30,773 nt of DNA, from positions 1 to 30,773 of the forward strand of contig BRYA01000057.1 of assembly GCA_030267965.1 (NCBI GenBank). The letters are read 5' to 3'. The position numbers and the translations under genes were made by a program. The stretch's first letter is position 1. Every line of letters starts with the position of its first letter. Origin of the DNA: Triparma columacea. Lineage: Eukaryota > Sar > Bolidophyceae > Parmales > Triparmaceae. This document shows, one piece after another, positions 1 to 8,340 of the stretch. The notes beneath the pieces were generated by a model. It made no database searches, had not been told where the DNA came from, and saw only the letters and a program-made list of their open reading frames with translations.

Positions 1-73
1 GGGGGGGGGGTTAGAAGATGTGTGAATTTTACGTCAATGTACGTGGTTGCTGAAACGATTGGGAATTTTTTAC

Positions 74-1463
74 CTGAGCCCTCCTTGTCGAACCCATGGC
101 TGTTCCCTAGTACCGTCACCCCGAACGCTGGTGGGTGAAAGAACTGTTTCGCCGGTCTGTACGTTAGGCTCTTGGTGACACTCTTGTCTCCTTTCCTCAT
201 CCTCCCGTTTTGTACGCCTTTCCGAGCCTTGGTCGAACTCTGTTTGTTTGCGAACTTAACATCCTCCCCATCACAGCTGTCACCGCCCTCCGTATCTGTC
301 TTCTTTTCCACTTCACTTTCACCGAATCCGTCCAAAACCCTATGCTCCGGTACCTTGACCCCCCCCTCAACGACCGCCCTCCCAATGACGACGTTGGCTT
401 CGGATACGTCGTGGATTGTGTATGAGGTTGAACCGAAGGACTTGAAGATCTCGATACGTTCACCGGTACGGGGGGAGGTTGGGGAGGGGTATACGCAGGC
501 TACGGAGAGCGACCTTCTCGGTGTGTGTGGGGAGGGGGAAGGTGAAGGAGGTACACCAAGGGGGTGAGGGTGATCCGAAAGCTTGGTGAAGTGAGTGAAG
601 GACAGTAGCTTATCGATCGCTAGGTCGCCCCTAAAGTGAGCGAGCTCGGCCTCGAAGTCAGGCTTGAGGTCCTCTTTGTACGTCTCGTGGAAGTCGAGGG
701 GGTTGTACTTGTCAGCGTTTGAAGAGCGGAAACGGGATGGGCCGAAGAGGGTCTCGTTGAAGACGGTCTTTATGTGAGACTCCACCGACTCGTTCTCAAC
801 GATTAGAGTGCAGTCCTTCCCACGGACGAAGAAGTTGAAGTAGGCAGGGAACTCAAACTCTGCCAAATTTATACCCAGTGAAGGCCCGATCTCCCTGCAG
901 AAACGCTCGGCTGGGATGATGTAGAAACGGGGGACCTCGATGCCGAGTTTCATACTGTCCTTTATAGTCTCGGGGGGCACGCCGAATTGAATAGGACCGG
1001 AGAGGGCTTTCGTTTCGATTGATACACCCCCACGGGGGAGGTAGGTCAAGGGGAGGAGAGGGACACCGGCGGTTGACTTGGGGGAGTAGGGTGAGGGGGG
1101 AGAGGGGGAAGAGGGAGGAATGGAGGAGAGGGAAAAGGTAGGGTCGGAAGAACGGGAGGGTGACTTGGGGCGTGTAGAAAGTGAGGGGGTAGAGGGGGGG
1201 GGGGACTTTGAGGTTGTTGATGTTGATTCTGGGACATTTTTTAGGTGCGGGGGGGAGAAAAGGTAGTCATCTGGGGTATATTTTGTCAACGATTGTGTTT
1301 GCTGAGGTGCTGATGTAGCAGTTGATGTAGCAGTCGATGTAGCAGTCGATGTTACATTTGAGAGATGAGATGTAGTTGTTGTTGTGGGTTGGTTGTTATC
1401 TGTGGTGTTGCTATTGGTGTTACTATTGATGTTACTATTGATTGCATCGGATGGGGTGAACAT
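74..1463 (-). CDS. Metallo-beta-lactamase-fold hydrolase-like protein, 5' exon only (gene cut by window edge)
   Basis: An open frame starts at ATG 1463-1461 and reads without a stop to the window start. A good donor (CAG|GTAAA) lies at 74/73, so the coding exon probably ends at 74 in phase 1 after 463 codons, and the rest lies outside. Residues 1-140 are low-complexity Ser/Thr/Pro, including a TSTATSTATSTA run. A conserved-looking block follows (IQFGVPPETIKDSMKLGIEV, then INLAEFEFPAYFNFFVRGKD). Near the end is VTVLGNSHGFDKEGS, which resembles the opening strand of a subgroup of MBL-fold proteins that also have a conserved N-terminal block; some members carry cyclic-nucleotide-binding domains. 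The metal-binding HxHxDH motif would be in the missing exons, so family assignment is from memory of the pattern and moderate at best. The frame and exon are clear; the enzyme activity is inferred. Confidence 0.6.
1308..1355. repeat. 12-bp tandem repeat inside the MBL-like coding exon
   Basis: Four units of a 12-bp repeat (GCTGATGTAGCA and close variants) lie in frame and encode TSTA-type peptide repeats on the minus strand. The period is a multiple of three, so copy-number change keeps the frame. Confidence 0.8.
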
Positions 1464-2096
1464 ATAAGTAGATGGGGTAGAAGTAGATCTCCTACGGATG
1501 GAGAGAAGCTTTTTATAGACGTTCGATTTAACAGTTGATAGTATACTAAGGGTTTTTTGGGGGTTTTTGGGTTTGTTTTTGGGTTAGTGAATAGATTGTA
1601 TGCAAAGGAAGGAATTCAACGAAATGGAAAGACGGAATGCAAAAGAATGAACGAATGGAATGCAAGGAATGAATGCGAGGGAATGAACGCAATGGAATGA
1701 AGCAAAACAAGAACAAAGTGTCGACGAGATTGCGTTGTATATGTAGGGGGGTTTATATGCCTTTATATGCGTATATGTGGGTATGTGTGGGTATATACGG
1801 GCGAACATGTGTGTGTGTGCCTATATATAGCCTATGTTCCCATATTGTGTCCATAAATAGGCATACTACCCCCACACAATAACAATAAATCTGACAGAAC
1901 TCGTAGCTGAGTGGTTGATTTTTGTGGCGTGTCCTACCTCCTTCTCTTTGTCTTATTAGCTGATGTTTGAGATGATGTTTGAGCTGATGTTTGAGATGAT
2001 GTGTTAATACTATCATCGCTTGGTATCATGATTTATAAAGAGGAGGTCACAAAATAATGTCAATCCCAAAATTGATTTGGGAAAAATGCATGAAAA
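1464..2096. other. Intergenic region with simple repeats; upstream of the MBL-like gene
   Basis: No supported gene. The stretch holds imperfect GAATG-rich repeats (about 1598-1696), a TATATG/GTATG purine-pyrimidine tract (about 1738-1832) and a 12-bp tandem repeat at 1959-2006 (GCTGATGTTTGA alternating with GATGATGTTTGA). The part next to 1463 should contain the promoter and 5' UTR of the minus-strand MBL-like gene, but I cannot point to a specific element. Confidence 0.6.
1959..2006. repeat. 12-bp tandem repeat, four units
   Basis: Units GCTGATGTTTGA and GATGATGTTTGA alternate, with a degenerate fourth unit. It lies in the intergenic stretch between the MBL-like gene and the LRR pair. Confidence 0.85.
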
Positions 2097-2175
2097 AGTC
2101 CTAACAGCGCTTGAGTTAGGGTATGGCGTGAATGTTTAGATGGAGAGGAGGAGATTGAAAGTTAGGGATTTGGGC
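2097..2175 (-). repeat. Orphan third copy of the LRR-gene 5' flank
   Basis: This segment matches the regions just upstream of both LRR genes (about 3418-3495 and 5493-5567), sharing the words GGGTATGGCGTGAATGTTTA and GATTGAAAGTTAGG in the same order. No LRR start or repeat follows it on the side where the gene body should be (below 2097). It sits about 20 bp beyond the stop of the first LRR gene. It reads as the remnant promoter or leader of a deleted third tandem copy. Confidence 0.8.
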
Positions 2176-2196
2176 ATTTCAACATTGATTTTAGAG

Positions 2197-3375
2197 TTAC
2201 AGAAATTCCAGAATAACTCTCCACATAACCTTGGGGAGCCTCTTGCTTACTGCAGTTACCCCAAGTGTTTGCGCTTCACCTCCGTCCAGTCGCTTCCTCT
2301 TTTTTTGGTCTGTGAAGAGTGTCTTGAGGCAGGACAGAACGGTGACGCGGTCACGTATGCGGTGCCACCTAGAATGGAGGAGGTCCTCAACAGTCGACAT
2401 GTTTTGATCGGCAGCGGCAGAGATTAGGGCAGTGCAGTTTGAGAAGCAGTATGGTCTGATAGAGACGGCAGGAGATAAAAAGAGTCTCGTCAGGGAGGAG
2501 CATTCGTAGAAGGCGCCATCGAAAATCGTCATCATTCCGTCCGGGATTGTGATGGCTGCGAGGGAGGAGCATCCGCTGAAGGTGCTAAAGCCAATATCCG
2601 TCACTCCGTCCGGGATTGTTATGGCTGCGAGGGAGGAGCATCCCCAGAAGGCCTCATTGCCAATCGACGTCACTCCATCCGGGAGTGTGATGGCTGCGAG
2701 GGAGGAGCATCCCCTGAAGGCGCCATCGCCAATCATAGTAACTAAGTCTGGGAATGTGATGGCTGCGAGGGAGGAGCATCTGTAGAAGGCGGAATGGCCA
2801 ATTGTCGTCACAGTGTCCGGGATTGTGATGGCTGCGAGGGAGGAGCATTCTTGGAAGGCGCAATTGCCAATTGTCGTCACTCCGTCCGGGATGGTGATGG
2901 CTGCGAGGGAGGAGCATTCCAAGAAGGCGCTATTTCCAATCAACGTCACACAGTCCGGGATGGTGATGGCTGTGAGGGAGGAGCATCCATAGAAAGCGCC
3001 AACGTCAATCATTGTCACTCCGTCCGGGATGGTGATGGCCGTGAGGGATGAGCATCCGTAGAAGACCCATTCATCAATCGTTGTCACTCCGTTTGGGATT
3101 GTGATGGACGTGAGGGAGTAGCATCCCCTGAAGGCGTCTTCGCCAATCGTAGTCACTGAGTCCGGGATGGTGATGGCCGTGAGGGAGGAGCATCCGAAGA
3201 AGGCGGCCTCGCCAATCGTCGCCACTCCGTCCGGGATTGCGATGGCTGCGAGGGAGGAGCATCCTTCGAAGGCGCACTCGCCAATCGACGTCACTCCCTT
3301 TGCAAAAGTCACCTCTGTGAGTTCACCATCATATTGGAAGCTCTCTATGCCAGAGTATACTGCTGATTTGGGCAT
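2197..3375 (-). CDS. BspA-like leucine-rich repeat (LRR_5) protein, 392 aa
   Basis: Single-exon gene. I chose ATG 3375 because the paralogue at 5449 starts with the same MPKSAVYSG peptide at its own ATG; the frame upstream of 3375 contains no shared sequence and opens only with TTG. After a short N-cap (LTEVTFAKGVTSIG) there are 12 repeats of 23 residues with the pattern x-VTTIGxxAFxxCSSL followed by AAITIPD, then a cap (AVSIRPYCFSNCTAL) and a conserved tail ending PKVMWRVILEFL. BspA-like LRRs are widespread in protists and some bacteria and usually serve as binding surfaces. No signal peptide or membrane segment is visible, so this one is probably intracellular. Ligand and role are unknown. 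The 69-bp period produces long meaningless antisense frames. Confidence 0.9.
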   Translation of the reverse strand: MPKSAVYSGIESFQYDGELTEVTFAKGVTSIGECAFEGCSSLAAIAIPDGVATIGEAAFFGCSSLTAITIPDSVTTIGEDAFRGCYSLTSITIPNGVTTIDEWVFYGCSSLTAITIPDGVTMIDVGAFYGCSSLTAITIPDCVTLIGNSAFLECSSLAAITIPDGVTTIGNCAFQECSSLAAITIPDTVTTIGHSAFYRCSSLAAITFPDLVTMIGDGAFRGCSSLAAITLPDGVTSIGNEAFWGCSSLAAITIPDGVTDIGFSTFSGCSSLAAITIPDGMMTIFDGAFYECSSLTRLFLSPAVSIRPYCFSNCTALISAAADQNMSTVEDLLHSRWHRIRDRVTVLSCLKTLFTDQKKRKRLDGGEAQTLGVTAVSKRLPKVMWRVILEFL

Positions 3376-3787
3376 TTTGGGAAGGATTTGGGAAGGATTT
3401 GGGAAGGATAAATGAAATAGTACTGACAGCGCTCGAGCTAGGGTATGGCGTGAATGTTTAGATGAGAGGAGGGGATTGAAAGTTAGGTATTTGGGCGATG
3501 TAGTTTTGTTGGTGACCAAATTGTAGCTAAAGCTATAATATATGTTTGTCTATGGTGTAGGTAGTATCGTTATTGGTATTGTGAAGATTGTAGTCGGTAG
3601 TGAAGAGTAGCTAAAGCTTATAATACAGTTTTCTTGGCAATAATGCCCAAATCTTTCCCACCAAGTCCCAAATTTGAGGTTTTTGGAGCCTCCAAAAAAG
3701 AAAACGTTTGTTCGTAAATGGAAAAAGAAGCGTTGTTCGTGAATACTGCGGGACTCTTCTGCGTGCCGTTCAACAGTCACTTTAGAG
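3376..3787. other. Spacer between the two LRR genes, carrying the duplicated 5' flank
   Basis: No gene. From 3376 to about 3700 this matches the region upstream of the second LRR gene (5450-5700): a GGATTTGGGAAGGA direct repeat just before the ATG, the shared GGGTATGGCGTGAATGTTTA block, then GTAGCTAAAGCTATAATA and a TTGGTATTGTGAAGA segment. This is the probable promoter and 5' UTR of the 3375 gene. The remainder to 3787 is the 3' flank of the next gene. Confidence 0.75.
3418..3495 (-). repeat. LRR-gene 5' flank, copy upstream of the first LRR gene
   Basis: Nearly identical in order and sequence to 5493-5567 and to the orphan copy at 2097-2175. It lies 40-120 bp upstream of ATG 3375, where a promoter-proximal element or 5' UTR is expected. 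Confidence 0.8.
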
Positions 3788-5449
3788 TTACAGAAATTCC
3801 AGAATAACTCTCCACATAACTTTCGGGAGCCTCTTGCGTACCGCAGTTACCCCAAGTGTTTGCGCTTCACCTCCGTCCTGTCGCTTCCGCTTTTTTTGGT
3901 CCGTAAAGAGTGTCTTGAGGCAGGACAGAACGGTGACGCGTTCACGTATGCGGTGCCACCTAGAATGGAGGAGGTCCTCAACAGTCGACATGTTTTGATC
4001 GGCAGCGGCAGTAAATAGAGCGGTGCAGTTCAAGAAACAGCATAGATCGATGGAGACGGCAGGAGATAAACTGAGTCTCGTCAAGGCCGAACATCCTTCG
4101 AAGGCGGCATAACTAAGCGTGGTCACCGAGACCGGGATAGTGATGGCTGCTAGGGAGGAGCAGTTGCTGAAGGCGCTATAGCCAATCTTCGTCACTGAAT
4201 CCGGGATGGTGATGGCTGCGAGGGCAGAACATCCGTTGAAGGCGAGACCGCTAATTGTCGTCACCGAGACCGGGATTGTGATGGCTGCGAGGGAGGAGCA
4301 ACAGTTGAAGGCGCTATTGCCAATCATTGTCACTCCGTCCGGGATTGTGATGGCTGCGAGAGAGCGACAACAGTAGAAGGCGTCATTGCCAATCGTTGTC
4401 AAACCGTCCGGGATTGTGATGTCTGCGAGGGAGCCGCAACAGTGGAAGGCCTCATTGCCAATCGTCGTCACTGAGTCCGGGATGGTGATGGCTGCGAGAA
4501 AAACGCATCCCCAGAAGGCTTGATCACCAATCGAAGTCACTCCGTCCGGGATTGTGATGGCTGTGAGGGCGGAACAACTCGCGAAGGCGCCATTGCTTAT
4601 CATCGTCACTCCTTCCGGGATTGTGATGGCTGCGAGGGAGGAGCATCCAGAGAAGGCGTTATAGCCAATCGACGTCACAGAGTCCGGGATTGTGATGGCT
4701 GCGAGGGAGGAGCATCTGCTAAGGGCGTTATTGCCTATCGACGTCACTCCGTCCGGGATTGTGATGACTGCGAGGGAGGAGCATTTCCAGAAGGTGCTAT
4801 TGCCAATCATCGTAACTCCGTCCGGGATTGTGATGGCTGTGAGGGAGGAGCATCTCGCGAAGGCCTCATTGCCAATCATCGTCATTCCGTCCGGGATTGT
4901 GATGGCTGCGAGGGAGGAGCAAGCCCCGAAGGCGCCATCGCTTATCGTTGTCACTGTGTCCGGGATTGTGATGGCTGCGAGGGAGGAGCATCCTGTGAAG
5001 GCGTAATTGCTAATCGACGTCACTCCGTCCGGGATTGTGATGGCTGCGAGGGAGGAGCATTCCAAGAAGGCGCAATGGCTTATCGTCGTCACAGAGTCAG
5101 GGATTGTGATGGCTGTGAGGGAGGAGCATTTCCAGAAGGCGCCATGGCCAATCGTCGTAACTCCGTCCGGGATTGTGATGGCTGTGAGGGAGGAGCATCC
5201 CCTGAAGGCCTCATTGCCAATCATCGTCACTCCGTCCGGGATTGTGATGGCTATGAGGGAGGAGCATCCATCGAAGGCGCCATCGCCAATCGTCGTCACT
5301 CCCTCCGGGAGTGTGATGGCTGCGAGGGAGGAGCATCTGTAGAAGGCTTCATAACCAATCGACGTCACTCCCTTTGCAAAAGTCACCTCTGTGAGTTCAC
5401 GATCTTCAAAGAAGCTCTCTTTGCCAGAGTATACTGCTGATTTGGGCAT
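3788..5449 (-). CDS. BspA-like leucine-rich repeat (LRR_5) protein, 553 aa
   Basis: Single-exon tandem paralogue of the gene at 2197-3375. It starts at ATG 5449 with MPKSAVYSGKESFFEDRE and holds 19 repeats of 23 residues (VTTIGxxAFxxCSSL plus AAITIPD), then the same cap and tail ending PKVMWRVILEFL. N- and C-terminal caps are almost identical between paralogues, whereas repeat number differs by seven, so the array length has changed since duplication by gain or loss of whole 69-bp units. Repeat variants with Cys-Cys (HCCGSL, YCCRSL, NCCSSL) cluster in repeats 14-16 and are absent from the shorter paralogue. No signal peptide or membrane segment is seen. Function unknown; a protein- or glycan-binding scaffold is the usual guess for the family. 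Confidence 0.9.
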   Translation of the reverse strand: MPKSAVYSGKESFFEDRELTEVTFAKGVTSIGYEAFYRCSSLAAITLPEGVTTIGDGAFDGCSSLIAITIPDGVTMIGNEAFRGCSSLTAITIPDGVTTIGHGAFWKCSSLTAITIPDSVTTISHCAFLECSSLAAITIPDGVTSISNYAFTGCSSLAAITIPDTVTTISDGAFGACSSLAAITIPDGMTMIGNEAFARCSSLTAITIPDGVTMIGNSTFWKCSSLAVITIPDGVTSIGNNALSRCSSLAAITIPDSVTSIGYNAFSGCSSLAAITIPEGVTMISNGAFASCSALTAITIPDGVTSIGDQAFWGCVFLAAITIPDSVTTIGNEAFHCCGSLADITIPDGLTTIGNDAFYCCRSLAAITIPDGVTMIGNSAFNCCSSLAAITIPVSVTTISGLAFNGCSALAAITIPDSVTKIGYSAFSNCSSLAAITIPVSVTTLSYAAFEGCSALTRLSLSPAVSIDLCCFLNCTALFTAAADQNMSTVEDLLHSRWHRIRERVTVLSCLKTLFTDQKKRKRQDGGEAQTLGVTAVRKRLPKVMWRVILEFL

Positions 5450-5889
5450 TTTGGGAAGGATTTGGGAAGGATGTGGGAAGGATGAAAGATAAAGTCCTAA
5501 CAGTGCTTGTGTTAGGGTATGGCGTGAATGTTTAGATGGAGGAGGGTTGAAAGTTGGGGATTTGGGCGATGTAGTTTGTTGGGGACCAAATTGTAGCTAA
5601 AGCTATAATATGTGTTTGGCTATGGCGTAGGTAGTATCGTTGTTGGTATTGTGAAGAGTGTAGTCGGTTGTGAAGAGTAGCTAAAGCCTGTACTGGGCAA
5701 ATAATGCCAAAAGCCTTTCTTTTCCCTCTTTTTCCTTTCCTCAAAATAATTCGGATCTCTCTTTTTATCTTCAAAATCAACACACATCATCACAAATCGA
5801 CACACGTCAACGCACATCAACACTCATCATCGTCAGAGTGTAAATTGACGCGTACAATGATTGTATTGGCAACATTCCAAGGCCTCAAA
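5450..5889. other. Divergent intergenic region between LRR gene and ABCG gene
   Basis: The first 250 bp are the duplicated LRR 5' flank (repeat core 5493-5567). The remainder precedes the ABCG gene. An in-frame ATG at 5704 opens the ABCG frame far upstream, but its peptide (Phe/Leu-rich, then His-rich) has no plausible role, and later ATGs at 5857 and 5890 give a better signal-peptide N-terminus. Confidence 0.6.
5493..5567 (-). repeat. LRR-gene 5' flank, copy upstream of the second LRR gene
   Basis: Matches 3418-3495 and 2097-2175. It lies about 45-120 bp upstream of ATG 5449, so position relative to the start codon is conserved between the two genes. Confidence 0.8.
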
Positions 5890-8067
5890 ATGCGCCTCTG
5901 CCTACTCTGTATCTTACTCTTATTGACGCTAACACAAGCTAAACGGACAGGATCTACACCAAACACTACGTCAAACATTACATCTATAACAACTAGTACA
6001 CCACCAACTATCATATTTCAACATATTACCATTGATACGCCAAAAGGTGAGATAGAAGAGATGAAGACTCAAACAAATGCCTCATATTACGCCTGAGATG
6101 AGGATAGCTCCATTGACACCGCATATACCCCCCCTATGCCCCACGCACTCACCCAAAATACACTCATCCCAGGTGTAATCCTCCACCCAATCTCCGGTAC
6201 CATAACCCCCGGTTCATTAACTGCTATAATGGGTCCCTCAGGTTCAGGTAAGACCTCCTTCCTAAACGCGTTAGCCGGCCGCGTAGAGTCAGGTGATGGT
6301 AAAAGGAAAGTTAAATTATCAGGTCGTGTTTACCTTTCTAGATCATCATCACCATCATCATCATCGTCATCGTCAAAATCGTCACTTGAAAGGGTGAAGG
6401 GTTCACTACCTGGTTCCGCATATGTCAAACAGGAGGACGCTCTCTTCCCCCAGATGACAGTTGAGGAGACGTTGACCTTACGTGCAGGTTTAAAGTTAGG
6501 TGATAAGATGGGCCGCCGGGGTAGGGAGGACGTCGTTAGGAACACGCTTGAAGGTATGGATTTAGTTAAATGTAAGGACGGGAAAGTTGGGGGTGGTAAG
6601 GTTAGGGGGGTTAGCGGGGGTGAGAGGAAGCGTTTGTCCGTCGGGCTACAGATCATCGACGGGGGGAACGATATCGTACTGCTAGACGAACCTACCAGCG
6701 GGCTGGACTCGTTTCAGGCGGAGAGGGTTGTGAGGACTCTTAAGAGGATGGCGGAGGTAGAGGGGAGGACGGTGGTTGTGGTTATACATCAACCGAGCAT
6801 GAGGGTTATGAGCATGTTCGACCACCTCGTATTGATGGCAGAGGGGAGGGCGGTTTACCAAGGCCCCATGGACGGATTCGAAGAATTCGCGAAGGAGACG
6901 CTGGGGGGGACGGGGAGGGGAGGGGAAAGCCTGGGGGAATGGATGCTGGAGCTCGTTAGCGTCGACGGGGAGAGTAGGGAGGAGTGCGTGGCACGGATCG
7001 ATAAACTCGCAGAGGCTACAAGGGTTAAGACGGAGAGGGAAGTCGAGGAGATTATCGAGGGCAAACGGGTCGTCCAAGCCGCTACGGAGGGCAAGGTCAA
7101 GCCCGCTCGACCCAGGGTGTCGGTATTCACGCAGGTCAGACTCCTAGCGAAGAGAAGCTGGAACGAGGTGTTCAGGGCTAGGCCCGCGCTGATCATCCAG
7201 GCCTTCACGCAGCTGGCCACTGCTGGGATCTACGGCGCGCTTTACAAGCTGAGGGACAACGAGGCGGGGGCGATGGATCGGTTCGGACTGCTCAGCCTGA
7301 TTGCGATTGGGACACTCAACTTGGGGATGGCGAGGTGAGGAGCGAAAACGGCAAAAAAAACGAAAAACGAAAAGCTAACTTTATCGCTAACGCAACGAAA
7401 CCTCCCCCGCAGCTCAATCAGGAGCTTCCCAAAGGAGAAGAAGATAATCAAGGAAGAAAGGGAGCAGGGCCTGTTCTCCGTCGGGCCTTACTTCGTCGCC
7501 AAGGCAATCTCCGAGATCCCCGTAACCACTTTCCTCAGCTGCCTCTTCGGTTCCGTCGTCTACCCCCTCTGCGGCCTCTCCCCGGCCCCCGGCAAGTTCC
7601 TAGGCCTCGTAACCCTCCACTCCGTAACCAGCAAATCGCTGGGGCTACTCGTATCTGCTTTGAGCCCTTCTGCGGATACGGCGCTTGCGCTATTTGCGCC
7701 GCTGACGATACTGCAGATAATATTCGACGGAAAGAACCTGTCGTACGAGAACACACCGAAGTACCTGAGATTCATGCAGGACCTATCACTAGTAAGAGCG
7801 GCGTGGAGGGGGCTTGCCATCAACGAGTTCAGGGGGCTGACTTTCTCACCGTCGAGGGGAGGCAGGGGGAATAAGGGGAAGAGGAAAACGGGGGATGAGG
7901 CACTTGAGGGATTCAAGGTCGAAGGGGAGGTCAGGGACGTTGCGGTTAAACTTGCGAAAATGACGGCCGGATGCTGGACGGGGGCCATCTTTGGACTTTG
8001 GAGGGAGAAGGACGGGTACGCTGAAATGGAGGAACCGGAGGGGGAAGAGGGGGAGGAGGAGGAGTGA
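5890..8067 (+). CDS. ABCG-family half-transporter (NBD then TMD)
   Basis: Proposed join 5890-6046, 6173-7334, 7413-8067 (657 aa); introns of 126 and 78 bp. Both joins restore family sequence: QHITIDTPKG|VILHPISG and LNLGMA|SSIRSFPKEKK. The start at 5890 gives a signal-peptide-like MRLCLLCILLLLTLTQA; ATG 5857 is an alternative. The nucleotide-binding domain has Walker A GPSGSGKT (about residues 73-80), signature VSGGERKRLS (about 199-208), Walker B IVLLDEPTSGLD and an H-loop VVIHQPS. The TMD follows, with the FPKEKKIIKEEREQ loop and PYFVAKAISEIPV typical of ABCG proteins. A poly-Ser stretch from CAT/TCA repeats interrupts the NBD after Walker A. The large loop and last membrane helix usual in the family are weak here: the end is charged (GEEGEEEE). 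ABCG half-transporters dimerise to export lipids or small hydrophobic compounds; the substrate here is unknown. Confidence 0.88.
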
Positions 8068-8340
8068 AGATGTTAAGAAATTCATCATAAAATCATGTTC
8101 CCTATTTTTTGTCAATTTTTGAGTACATTTTCCAGCGCTTGAGGCGTTTTTAGCTAAATTTGTACCATCTGTAGTCAATCTGTGCTTTCAGAAATACCCT
8201 CGAACATCTTCATTCTCCACCGTACATCAAACCTGCCAAATTTATAGTATCCTCGCGACGGCCAATTTCTCCACAAATCCATTGAACACCTCCAGGTTTG
8301 TCAACCACCCCTCGACCACCACTAGCGATCACCCTATATC

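Noticed and set aside
1..10. G10 run as a telomere end
   Set aside because: Ten G alone have no telomeric repeat unit; it is more likely a homopolymer in an intron or at a contig edge.
1046..1237. Pro-rich minus-strand frame
   Set aside because: It is an out-of-frame shadow of the low-complexity Ser/Pro part of the MBL-like exon.
4520..5440. 306-residue open frame on the plus strand opposite the second LRR gene
   Set aside because: It is an artefact of the 69-bp LRR repeat: the period is a multiple of three, so antisense frames stay open. Similar frames occur at 2549-3415.
2197..5449. CRISPR-like regularly repeated units
   Set aside because: The 69-bp periodicity is protein-coding LRR repeats without constant repeat and unique spacer structure.
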